Shown: piece by piece, positions 1 to 6,287 of the stretch | Numbering within the stretch: the first letter of the stretch is position 1 | Layout of the letters: every line of letters starts with the position of its first letter | Source of the DNA: an uncultured Bacilli bacterium | Lineage (GTDB): Bacteria > Bacillota_I > Bacilli_A > RF39 > UBA660 | Reading direction: 5' to 3' | Length of the DNA: 18,928 nt | Assembly: GCA_944336815.1 (NCBI GenBank) | Contig: CALVLG010000008.1 | Coordinates: forward strand, 1-18,928 | Position numbers and translations under genes: made by a program | The notes under the pieces: model-generated | Seen by the model: the letters and a program-made list of their open reading frames with translations, nothing else | Databases searched by the model: none | Told to the model about the DNA's origin: nothing

Positions 1-2
1 AA

Positions 3-662
3 TTAGAACGAGAAATCGACTCACAAGATTTGCAATTGTTTACTGTTAATATAAAATCAAAAAAATATGATAATGTAACAGATTTAAAAAACAATTTAAA
101 TATTAAATCTTCTTTGAAAACGATATTTGAAAAATATTATAACGCGAATAACTTATATCAGTATGTTAATGAACTATATAAATTAGGAATAAATATAAAT
201 AATATTTGTAAAGCTCTTGTTAATATTGAGTATGATATTAAAAATCAGATTGGCGAAAAGCCATCGGGCGGTGAAAAAGCAGAATTTAATTTATTGAAAG
301 AAATAGCAAATGCCTATAAATATGATGTATTATTAATAGATGAACCAGAAGCATCGTTTGATAATCCATTTATTAGTGAAAATATTGTTGATGTTATAAA
401 AAATATTTCAGAAAAAACTACAGTATGTATAACCACTCATAATAGCACACTAGCTATGATGCTTAATCCTGATAAGATAATATTTACAGAAAACAAAAAA
501 GGAATTCATAAAATTTATTATGGAACTATGGGTGACAAAATATTTAAGACTGTAACTGGAGAAGAAATTATAAGCTATGATAAAATTTTAGAGGTATTAG
601 AAGCCGGCAAGGAAATATATATTGAGAAAGGAAGAAAATATGAAAGTTTTAGAAATAGTTGA
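3..662 (+). CDS. SMC/ABC-type ATPase, C-terminal part (possibly TrlF-like); 5'-truncated by the window edge
   Basis: The reading frame is open from base 3 with no stop, so this is the C-terminal ~219 residues of a longer protein. A TTG at base 30 is an internal codon, not a convincing start, because no ribosome site precedes it. Visible motifs, in order, are an ABC signature (PSGGEKAEF, bases ~265-291), a Walker B with catalytic Glu and D-loop (LLIDEPEASFDN, ~331-366) and a switch histidine (TTHNST, ~430-447). The Walker A must lie upstream of the window. The end (YGTMGDKIFKTVTGEE, then a Glu/Lys-rich helix) reminds me of TrlF-type proteins, which pair a PHP phosphoesterase-like domain with an ATPase and occur in defence contexts. 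That family call is from memory and tentative; the ATPase call is secure. The gene is rich in ATA and AAT codons compared with genes after base 2000, consistent with recent acquisition. The next gene overlaps its end by 23 bases. Confidence 0.8.
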   Translation, partial: LEREIDSQDLQLFTVNIKSKKYDNVTDLKNNLNIKSSLKTIFEKYYNANNLYQYVNELYKLGININNICKALVNIEYDIKNQIGEKPSGGEKAEFNLLKEIANAYKYDVLLIDEPEASFDNPFISENIVDVIKNISEKTTVCITTHNSTLAMMLNPDKIIFTENKKGIHKIYYGTMGDKIFKTVTGEEIISYDKILEVLEAGKEIYIEKGRKYESFRNS

Positions 663-945
663 CAATCATGGTTGGTATATACTAAACGGAATGAAAAAGT
701 CTATTTTAGATTTAAATAGGGAAGATATATTTTTAATATTAGAAACTATCTATTCAAATGATCAAATGCAGAATGATGTTATAGATGATGAACACAAAAT
801 TTTAAATGAAGCAGAAAAAGTAATATATAATAATATATATCAATATATATTGGAATTCGAACAAAAAAAAGATGATTTAAAAAAAGAAATAGATGAGGAA
901 TTCTCTGATGTTATAAAATTGTTGGATGACTCAGAAGAAAAATAA
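640..945 (+). CDS. Small acidic protein of unknown function, translationally coupled to the upstream ATPase
   Basis: This encodes 101 residues. The ATG at 640 is chosen because AAAGGAAG lies just before it with good spacing. A TTG at 622 is in frame but has no such site. The gene starts 23 bases inside the end of the ATPase gene, which implies translational coupling and probably a shared function. The sequence begins with a possible small beta-rich part (MKVLEIVDNHGWYILNG) and continues into long charged helices, with a Lys/Glu-rich tail likely to form a coiled coil (about residues 65-101). There is no signal peptide, membrane segment or known motif. I do not recognise the family. Its placement would fit a regulatory or specificity subunit of the ATPase, but that is inference only. 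Confidence 0.75.
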   Translation: MKVLEIVDNHGWYILNGMKKSILDLNREDIFLILETIYSNDQMQNDVIDDEHKILNEAEKVIYNNIYQYILEFEQKKDDLKKEIDEEFSDVIKLLDDSEEK

Positions 946-1276
946 CATATAAATTTTATACTTGCAACCCTCCTCAAACAGAGCTAACATACAACACAAG
1001 GAATCGATTTTTATCAAATATTTTTAAAAGATAATGCCCATCGCCCTTAAAAGAAGAAGTCGAAAATTATATTATGATAATTAAATGTTTTTAAATGTTT
1101 AGCTAAAACAAGGATAGATTTAAATTTAAAATAATAGATATACAAAAAAATTAATCTAATTTGTAAATATGAAATAAATGTAAGGACGATGACTTTATTG
1201 ATTTTTTAAATTATAAAAAAGCGTGAATGTGAAATAATAAAAGGTATGTTATTGCTAGGAGTGCTAGGAGGTTTTT
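946..1276. other. Gene-free 331-base AT-rich gap in the accessory block
   Basis: I see no credible gene, RNA or terminator here. Short open stretches in all frames are interrupted by stops. There is an exact tandem 10-base repeat (TTAAATGTTT at 1081-1090 and 1091-1100). At the right end is a 9-base tandem duplication that carries the ribosome site of the next gene. This may be scar sequence from gene loss or insertion, but no remnant could be identified. Confidence 0.5.
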
Positions 1277-1714
1277 ATGTTTGATTTAGAAAGATTTGTT
1301 AAAGCTCAAGAAGGTATATATGAGAAAGCATTAGAAGAAATTAAAAATGGCAGAAAAGAAACTCATTGGATGTGGTTTATTTTTCCACAGCTTGTTGGTT
1401 TAGGATATAGCTACTATGCTAATTATTATGGAATTTCTTCTTTAGAAGAAGCAAGGGAATATTTAAAATGCGAATTATTAAGAAAAAGACTTTTAGAAAT
1501 ATCAAATGAATTACTAAAATTAAATGATAATATCATAAATATTTTTGGTTACCCAGATTGCTTTAAATTACAATCTTCTATGACGCTATTTATGAAAACT
1601 GATTCTTCTATTTTAGTTTTTCAAGAAATATTAGATAAATTTTACGAAGGAAAACAGGATGAACAAACAATAAAGATATTAAAGCGAAAAATAACAAACA
1701 ATTTTTTTGATTAA
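1277..1714 (+). CDS. DUF1810 family protein
   Basis: This 145-residue protein matches the DUF1810 family in length and pattern: an N-terminal DLERFVKAQE, the hallmark HWMWFIFPQL (about residues 35-44), LGYSYYANYYGI, and a C-terminal pattern around FGYPDCFKLQSSMTLF. DUF1810 proteins are small cytosolic proteins of unknown biochemical role, scattered among bacteria and fungi. The ATG at 1277 has a strong AGGAGG (1266-1271) six bases upstream. That ribosome site lies in the second copy of a perfect 9-base tandem duplication (1253-1261 and 1262-1270), so two AGGAG sites precede the start. A good intrinsic terminator follows at 1781-1810. The gene sits between the ATPase module and tRNA-Gly and is probably part of the same acquired block. 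Lower-confidence alternative: an independent single-gene insertion. Confidence 0.85.
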   Translation: MFDLERFVKAQEGIYEKALEEIKNGRKETHWMWFIFPQLVGLGYSYYANYYGISSLEEAREYLKCELLRKRLLEISNELLKLNDNIINIFGYPDCFKLQSSMTLFMKTDSSILVFQEILDKFYEGKQDEQTIKILKRKITNNFFD

Positions 1715-1780
1715 TTTGCTTTATATTTTTAGAGAAAAATTTAAAATTTAATGTCTTGAATAACCTTTTTTAATTATTAA

Positions 1781-1810
1781 CACGGATATTTTTATTCGTG
1801 TTTTGTTTTT
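1781..1810 (+). terminator. Intrinsic terminator after the DUF1810 gene
   Basis: An 8-base-pair stem (CACGGATA / TATTCGTG with one G-U pair) closes a TTTT loop and is followed by TTTTGTTTTT. Confidence 0.8.
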
Positions 1811-1871
1811 CATGTGTTTCGCTCATTTTTAATTTCATATAAATTTTTGGAATTTCTTAATATTATTTTAT

Positions 1872-1894
1872 AAAAAAACGAACTAAAAAGTTCG
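1872..1894 (-). terminator. Intrinsic terminator of the tRNA-Gly transcript
   Basis: Read on the minus strand, CGAAC - TTTTTA - GTTCG forms a 5-base-pair hairpin followed directly by seven U residues. It lies 14 bases beyond the tRNA CCA end. Confidence 0.8.
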
Positions 1895-1908
1895 AGTATG
1901 TTTTAAAA

Positions 1909-1983
1909 TGGAGCAAGTGAGGAGAATCGAACTCCCGTCTCAACCTTGGCAAGGTCGCATTCTAGCCACTGAACCACACCTGC
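1909..1983 (-). tRNA. tRNA-Gly (anticodon GCC)
   Basis: The reverse complement folds as a full cloverleaf. The acceptor stem is GCAGGTG/CACTTGC with one G-U pair, the discriminator is U, and CCA is encoded. The D arm is GTTC/GAAT, the anticodon arm CGACC-TTGCCAA-GGTTG gives anticodon GCC, and the T arm carries TTCGATT. The gene has its own promoter on the right and a terminator on the left. Its 3' end faces the accessory block at 1-1714, so it is a plausible attachment site. An open frame running rightwards through this tRNA into the next gene is spurious. Confidence 0.97.
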
Positions 1984-1998
1984 GTTGTTTGTATTTAT

Positions 1999-2027
1999 AC
2001 TATATCAAAAAGAATTTTAAAAATCAA
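1999..2027 (-). promoter_or_regulatory. Promoter of tRNA-Gly
   Basis: On the minus strand a TTGATT -35 (2027-2022) is separated by 17 bases from a TATAGT -10 (2004-1999). Initiation would fall a few bases before the mature tRNA 5' end at 1983. Confidence 0.65.
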
Positions 2028-2038
2028 CTAAAACTTGG

Positions 2039-2068
2039 TTGCGATTTGCCTTTTTTTTATGGTAAAAT
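2039..2068 (+). promoter_or_regulatory. Promoter of the membrane-anchored protein gene at 2097
   Basis: TTGCGA (2039-2044), an 18-base spacer and TAAAAT (2063-2068), with an extended TG at 2060-2061. It supports the downstream ATG at 2097 rather than any start further left. Confidence 0.5.
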
Positions 2069-2096
2069 GTTTTTGATAAAAGATGGAAGGTTAGAA

Positions 2097-2723
2097 ATGA
2101 AAAAAAAGAATAAAATTTTGATAATATTGTTACTATTGTTATTAGCTGGCGGGATAGGATTTGGAGTATATTATTTTATCTTTAAAGAAGAGCCTGTTAC
2201 TTTAGAACCAACAAAGGAAGTTCAAATTACAAATAGTATTGAAAATTATGGCTATAATTTAGATGATCGTGATACTGAACTTTTTAAAACTAAATTTGAA
2301 GAACTAAAAACGTTGTTAAATGAAGAACAATTTGATACAGAAGAATATGTTTCTTTAATTAGTCAATTATTTATTATTGATTTATATACAATTGATAATA
2401 AAATTAGTCGTTATGATGTTGGTGGATTAGAGTATGTTTATAAAGATGCAGTTGCTTCTTTTCAAAGTGTGGCCCAAAACAGTATTTATAAAACGGTCGA
2501 AAATAATTTAGATGATACAAGAACCCAAAAACTACCGGAAGTTTCAGAAATCACGATTGATTCTATTAAAGAAACAACTTTTACAATGCCTGATGATAGT
2601 GTTGTAAATGGTTACGGGGTTAAATTAACTTGGGATTATGTAGAGAACTTAGGATATGATACACATGCTACATTAATACTTATTCCGGATGAAAATAAAT
2701 ATGGTGTAGTATATATGGATTAA
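2097..2723 (+). CDS. Single-span membrane-anchored extracytoplasmic protein of unknown function
   Basis: This encodes 208 residues. The ATG at 2097 has GGAAGG six bases upstream and follows a plausible promoter. A longer open frame extends left through the tRNA-Gly but cannot be coding. The N terminus is a classic membrane anchor: a positive MKKKNK followed by a Leu/Ile/Gly-rich span (residues ~7-29), then a mostly acidic outside domain of about 175 residues. The C-terminal half reads like an alternating beta-rich domain (for example VVNGYGVKLTWDY and THATLILIPDE), similar in style to small NTF2-like or lipoprotein-like extracellular domains, but no family is recognised. There is no lipobox cysteine or sortase motif. 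A neighbouring gene with its own promoter encodes another single-span surface protein. Confidence 0.85.
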   Translation: MKKKNKILIILLLLLLAGGIGFGVYYFIFKEEPVTLEPTKEVQITNSIENYGYNLDDRDTELFKTKFEELKTLLNEEQFDTEEYVSLISQLFIIDLYTIDNKISRYDVGGLEYVYKDAVASFQSVAQNSIYKTVENNLDDTRTQKLPEVSEITIDSIKETTFTMPDDSVVNGYGVKLTWDYVENLGYDTHATLILIPDENKYGVVYMD

Positions 2724-2728
2724 GCAAC

Positions 2729-2757
2729 TTGTTTTATGTGGATTATTTGTGTATAAT
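2729..2757 (+). promoter_or_regulatory. Promoter of the surface protein gene at 2782
   Basis: TTGTTT (2729-2734), a 17-base spacer and a perfect TATAAT (2752-2757). It rules out a start at the GTG inside the promoter (2749) and supports the ATG at 2782. Confidence 0.75.
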
Positions 2758-2781
2758 ATTGCTAATAATAAGGAGGCTAAA

Positions 2782-3411
2782 ATGAAAAAAAATCATAGTA
2801 TAAAAACATATACTGTTATTGCTGTTTTATTTGTTGTTTCGTTAGTGGTCTTAACTGTAAGCGTTAGTTATTCTTTTTTTAATATTCAAGTAGAAGGTGA
2901 AGTAACACCCGATACTCCAAATGGTGGTGGTAAATTTTCAGTAACTACAACTTTAAATGATTCAGATATAATTAATGCTGCAGAGTTAGCTTTGATTGAT
3001 GGAGCTAATTATTTAACGGAAGCTGAAAAGGTATCTTTTAGCATTACAAATTCTGCTAATTCCAATTTAAACGCTAAATATACGATTGATGTTGTTGAAA
3101 TGACACTTTCAAAAAATTTAGCTAGCAAATATTTTAAATGGGCTATTGCAGTAAATGACGAAGTGAAGGTTAGTGGTGATTTTGCCGATGAAACGATTGC
3201 TCCTGAAGGAACTAGTGATACTACTTTAGTGGAAAATTTGACTAAACATTTAATTACAGAAGAGAATGCTTTGTCTTTGAATATCGGGGCTACTGATAAT
3301 TTAGTATTTTATATGTGGCTTGAAAATGACGAGGCTGTTGATCAACTTTATTTAACGAATGGTACTTTTAAAGGTAAACTTTCAATGAGTGCAGTTCCAA
3401 GTAAAAATTAG
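2782..3411 (+). CDS. Secreted or surface-anchored protein of unknown function (TasA/camelysin-like style)
   Basis: This encodes 209 residues. The ATG at 2782 is preceded by a consensus AAGGAGG. The N terminus has a basic start (MKKNHSIKTY), a hydrophobic span (about residues 12-32) ending in SVSYSFF, then an extracellular part. The SYSFF signal-to-mature transition and the beta-rich, Asn/Thr/Asp-rich body without cysteines resemble the general layout of TasA/camelysin-type proteins and other small surface proteins of Bacillota. I see no diagnostic motif, so this is a resemblance only. A sentence-like NGGGKFSVTTTLNDSD follows the anchor. There is no LPXTG motif at the C terminus. The gene is monocistronic, with a strong promoter and an overlapping terminator. 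Confidence 0.85.
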   Translation: MKKNHSIKTYTVIAVLFVVSLVVLTVSVSYSFFNIQVEGEVTPDTPNGGGKFSVTTTLNDSDIINAAELALIDGANYLTEAEKVSFSITNSANSNLNAKYTIDVVEMTLSKNLASKYFKWAIAVNDEVKVSGDFADETIAPEGTSDTTLVENLTKHLITEENALSLNIGATDNLVFYMWLENDEAVDQLYLTNGTFKGKLSMSAVPSKN

Positions 3412-3432
3412 GCTTTTTTAAAAGTCTTTTTC
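3411..3432 (+). terminator. Intrinsic terminator after the surface protein gene
   Basis: The stem GGCTTTT / AAAAGTC (one G-U pair, tight loop) begins at the last base of the stop codon and is followed by TTTTTC. Confidence 0.6.
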
Positions 3433-3481
3433 TTTGGCATAAAATGTGATAAGATACATATTAGAAACGAGTGATATATAT

Positions 3482-4264
3482 ATGATTAATTTTGGAGCTC
3501 TTTTACTCCCTTTACTTGCGGGTGTTTTTTTTCTTTGTGGTTTTCTTTTAGTAAAATTTGTCAAAAAGAAAAAAGAACTATCTATTTTTGCTACTTCAAT
3601 GGCTCTAATCGTGATGCTTGGGATGATTTTTTTTGATTTAGTGCCTGAAATAATTGAAATGAGTGAATCTTTTATTCAAGTTGGGAAAACTGAAAAAGTT
3701 GTCTTTATTTTAGGTTTTGTTATTTTCGGGATTTTACTTTTAAAAATATTTGATTTATTTATTCCCCATCATCATCATGAACATATCGAGAGTGAAAAGA
3801 ATAAAACTGAGCACAATCATCATGTTTTTCATATTGGTTTTATTATGGCATTATCATTAATATTACATAATGTTTTAGAAGGAATGAGTATTTATATAAT
3901 TGGGTTAGAAAGTATTTCAGCAGGTCTTTTGACAGCAATTGCTGTTGGTTGTCATAACTTGCCTTTAGGAATTGAAGTGGCAACTAGTATTGAAAGTGAA
4001 AAAAAAGGCCGGAAAGTTAAAGTTGTTTTAGAGTTGTTACTTGTTTTTTCTTCGTTAATAGGAGCTTTGGTTTTATTTTTCTGTCAAAATTCATTACCAG
4101 ATGTTTTCATGTTAGCATTAATTTCCATTGCTTGTGGAATGATTTTATATATTGCTTTATTTGAATTATTAAATGAAACAATGAACTATTTAAAAAGAAG
4201 AGAAACATATTATGGCTTTGCCGTTGGTGTTTTAGTTATTTTATTAATGACATTTATTCATTAA
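3482..4264 (+). CDS. ZIP family metal (zinc/iron/manganese) transporter
   Basis: This 260-residue integral membrane protein has about eight hydrophobic segments and a cytoplasmic-type His-rich loop (HHHHEH at residues 96-101, then further His to about 113), typical of ZIP transporters that import divalent metals. The two signature helices are recognisable: TM4 LHNVLEGMS (His129, Glu133) and TM5 CHNLPLGIE (His158, Glu165). In common ZupT/GufA-type proteins these read HNxPEG in both. Here TM4 has Leu for Pro and TM5 has Leu for the Glu, while a Glu follows one turn later. The metal site may therefore be altered. The ATG at 3482 is preferred; an in-frame GTG at 3446 lies in likely promoter sequence. 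The ribosome site (GAGTGAT) is weak. A promoter for the next gene lies inside its 3' end. Confidence 0.88.
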   Translation: MINFGALLLPLLAGVFFLCGFLLVKFVKKKKELSIFATSMALIVMLGMIFFDLVPEIIEMSESFIQVGKTEKVVFILGFVIFGILLLKIFDLFIPHHHHEHIESEKNKTEHNHHVFHIGFIMALSLILHNVLEGMSIYIIGLESISAGLLTAIAVGCHNLPLGIEVATSIESEKKGRKVKVVLELLLVFSSLIGALVLFFCQNSLPDVFMLALISIACGMILYIALFELLNETMNYLKRRETYYGFAVGVLVILLMTFIH

Positions 4265-4275
4265 TTTAGTATAAT
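4247..4275 (+). promoter_or_regulatory. Promoter of the YebC-family gene
   Basis: ATGACA (five of six -35 bases, 4247-4252), a 17-base spacer and TATAAT (4270-4275). The -35 lies inside the end of the ZIP gene. Confidence 0.7.
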
Positions 4276-4299
4276 TTAAAAGGCCAAAGGAGGGTATAT

Positions 4300-5019
4300 A
4301 TGGGACGTGCTTATGAAGTTAGAAAAGCTAGCATTCAAAAAACGGGTGCTCTTAAAGCAAAATTGTATTCTAATTATGCTAAAGAAATTTATTTAGCGGC
4401 TAAAAAGGGAACACCAGAAATAGAAAGCAATATTTTATTAAAAAGATTGGTTGATAAAGCTAAAAAAGAACAAGTGCCAAATGATATTATTAATCGGGCC
4501 ATTGATAAAGCTAAAGGTAATGGTGGCGAAGATTATGAAGTTGTTACTTATGAAGGCTTTGGACCAGGGGCTTCTACTTTAATCATTCGTACTTTAACTG
4601 ATAATGTTAATCGAACGGTGGGAATGGTTCGGGCGGCTTTTAATAAAATTCATAAAAGTTTAGGTGTAACTAATTCTGTATCTTATAATTATGATTATTT
4701 AGCTATTTTAAGTGTTAAAGATATGGATGAAGAAACTGTTTTTAATGAATTATTATTAGAAGGAATCGAGCCAGTTGATTTTGCTAATGAAGAAGGCGAA
4801 ATTGTTATTACAGTTAAACCTACTGATCATAATAAAGTTAAAGATGTTTTAGAAAAGTTAAATCCTAATGTTACTTATTTATTAGATGAAGAAGGAATGT
4901 ATCCAAAAGATAAAATTACTTTAGATGGTGAAGATAAAGAACTTTTTATGCGGTTACTTTCTTTATTAGAAGATATTGATGATGTAACAGATATTTATCA
5001 TAATGTCAATTTAGAGTAA
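4300..5019 (+). CDS. YebC/PmpR family protein, YeeN (YebC2)-like
   Basis: This 239-residue protein has the normal family length. It begins MGRAYEVRKASIQKTGALKAKLYSNYAKEI in the sequence, which is the YeeN/YebC2 variant rather than the MAGHSKW start of YebC1. It keeps the family hallmarks: the conserved helical N-terminal domain ending near residue 80 (IDKAKGNGGEDYE), YEGFGPGAS, and TDNVNRT (about residues 102-108). YebC proteins were first described as transcription regulators (PmpR). More recent work and the mitochondrial homologue TACO1 point to a role at the ribosome, easing stalls at difficult sequences such as polyproline. The start is secure, with AAAGGAGGG eight bases upstream. It has its own promoter and a strong terminator, so it is probably expressed on its own. 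Confidence 0.95.
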   Translation: MGRAYEVRKASIQKTGALKAKLYSNYAKEIYLAAKKGTPEIESNILLKRLVDKAKKEQVPNDIINRAIDKAKGNGGEDYEVVTYEGFGPGASTLIIRTLTDNVNRTVGMVRAAFNKIHKSLGVTNSVSYNYDYLAILSVKDMDEETVFNELLLEGIEPVDFANEEGEIVITVKPTDHNKVKDVLEKLNPNVTYLLDEEGMYPKDKITLDGEDKELFMRLLSLLEDIDDVTDIYHNVNLE

Positions 5020-5029
5020 ATTTTTAAAA

Positions 5030-5066
5030 AAATTCGTTTTTTTAAAGGAAAAACGGATTTTTTTTT
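5030..5066 (+). terminator. Intrinsic terminator after the YebC-family gene
   Basis: A 12-base-pair stem (5030-5041 with 5049-5060, one G-U) has a 7-base loop and a run of T residues continuing to 5066. Confidence 0.88.
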
Positions 5067-5092
5067 GTAAGTAATATTGAAAGGAGGATTTT

Positions 5093-5575
5093 ATGCAACA
5101 AGAAGTAAATGAATATATTATGGAACTAATGCCAGAAGTTTTTGCTAGTCATCCTAATTTGTTTCAAGATAAAGATACTTTTACGGATTATTTAGAAAAG
5201 CAAAAATACATTCGGGAACAAAATGAAATTATTTTAACAAGTATTTCTGAAAAGTTGATTGAAAAATTTGGAAACAAATATACAGTAGAAGAATTGTTTT
5301 GGATGCAAAAGCTTTTTTTGCTTTATCCAGATGAAACGCCGGTATCATTATTAAAACTTTCTTGGGATCATGTTAAATTTATCTTAAACATTTTCGATGC
5401 TAAAGAACGGGATTTTTATATTCAAGAATGCTTAGCCAATAATTGGACTTTAGAAGAATTAAAAGAGAAGTTTTTATTAAACCTTTATCCAAAGTATGTT
5501 TATGTTAAAAAAAAGTATGTAAATAAATCTTTTTCAAAAGAACTTTTTTATGATTTGTTGGTTTTTATTTGGTAA
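5093..5575 (+). CDS. Stand-alone DUF1016 N-terminal domain protein (YhcG N-domain-like), no nuclease domain
   Basis: This encodes 160 residues. The ATG at 5093 follows a consensus GAAAGGAGG. The central and C-terminal parts show the DUF1016_N pattern of YhcG-type proteins: a FG..YTVEEL..MQ.LF..YP stretch (about residues 60-85), then LKLSWDHVKFIL (about 91-102) and the RDFYIQE / NNWTLEELKEK pair (about 108-130). In typical YhcG proteins (~340 residues) this helical domain is followed by a PDDEXK nuclease domain. Here the protein stops soon after with KELFYDLLVFIW, and the next promoter begins at once, so no nuclease is encoded nearby. It could be a truncated relic, but the intact ribosome site and frame argue for a working small protein, perhaps DNA- or protein-binding. 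It sits between the YebC-family terminator and the two-component operon. Confidence 0.75.
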   Translation: MQQEVNEYIMELMPEVFASHPNLFQDKDTFTDYLEKQKYIREQNEIILTSISEKLIEKFGNKYTVEELFWMQKLFLLYPDETPVSLLKLSWDHVKFILNIFDAKERDFYIQECLANNWTLEELKEKFLLNLYPKYVYVKKKYVNKSFSKELFYDLLVFIW

Positions 5576-5576
5576 T

Positions 5577-5606
5577 TTCATCTTTTTTTCACAAATTTGA
5601 TATAAT
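5577..5606 (+). promoter_or_regulatory. Promoter of the two-component operon, with paired TTCAY boxes
   Basis: An extended -10 (TGATATAAT, 5598-5606) lacks a good -35. In its place are TTCAT (5577-5581) and TTCAC (5588-5592), 11 bases apart start to start, one helical turn. The second box begins 13 bases before the -10. Direct repeats on an 11-base period are typical of OmpR/PhoP-family regulators, so autoregulation is likely. The same arrangement recurs at 7696-7738. Confidence 0.65.
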
Positions 5607-5630
5607 ATAGACAAAAAAGAAGGTGAAATC

Positions 5631-6287
5631 TTGAAAATTTTAGTTGTTGATGATGAAATGCTTATTCGGGAAGTCGTTAAAGAATATTTGACTTTGGATG
5701 GCTTTTTAGTAGATGAAGCAAGTGATGGTGATGAAGCTGTTAAATTGGCTTTGCAAAATGATTATAATCTAATTATTATGGATATTATGATGCCTAAAAA
5801 AGACGGTTATCAAGCGGTAAAAGAAATTAGGAAAGAAAAAGACGTTCCGGTTTTAATGCTTTCAGCTCGTGGGGAAGAATTTGATAAACTAATTGGTTTT
5901 GATTTAGGAATTGATGATTATGTAACGAAGCCTTTTAGTCCAAAAGAATTAGTCGCAAGAGTTAAAGCAATTATTAAACGGAATGAAAAAAGTGGTTCAA
6001 AATTAGAATTTGGTGGTCTTGTGGTTGATGATTTAGCTCATGAAGTAAGAGTAGATAATAAAGTTGTTAATTTGACTCCGAAAGAATATGATTTATTAAA
6101 ATATTTAGTGGCAAACAATCATATCGCTTTATCAAGAGAACAATTATTAACTAATATTTGGGGTTATGATTTTTATGGCGATGATAGAACTGTAGATACA
6201 CATGTAAAAACACTTAGACATCAACTAGGTAAATATGGTAATTTAATTAAAACGGTTCGTAAGGTAGGATATAAGTTTGAATATTAA
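5631..6287 (+). CDS. OmpR/PhoB family DNA-binding response regulator
   Basis: This 218-residue protein has the standard length. The receiver domain (about 1-120) has the acidic pocket DD at 7-8, the phospho-acceptor Asp51 (IIMDIMMP), the switch Ser78 and Lys100 (TKPFSP). The C-terminal winged-helix domain (about 125-218) shows LTPKEYDLL, the recognition-helix region WGYDFYGDDRTVDTHV and the wing ending GYKFEY. It starts at TTG 5631, seven bases after AAGGTGA; no ATG in frame gives a full receiver. Its partner kinase overlaps by 11 bases. It would bind direct-repeat sites as a dimer. Candidate sites lie in its own promoter and downstream of the kinase. The signal and wider regulon are unknown. 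Confidence 0.97.
   Translation: MKILVVDDEMLIREVVKEYLTLDGFLVDEASDGDEAVKLALQNDYNLIIMDIMMPKKDGYQAVKEIRKEKDVPVLMLSARGEEFDKLIGFDLGIDDYVTKPFSPKELVARVKAIIKRNEKSGSKLEFGGLVVDDLAHEVRVDNKVVNLTPKEYDLLKYLVANNHIALSREQLLTNIWGYDFYGDDRTVDTHVKTLRHQLGKYGNLIKTVRKVGYKFEY

Noticed and set aside
1908..2096. In-frame leftward extension of the gene at 2097, giving a 271-residue protein
   Set aside because: It reads through the tRNA-Gly gene and its promoter on the opposite strand. The ATG at 2097 has its own promoter and ribosome site.
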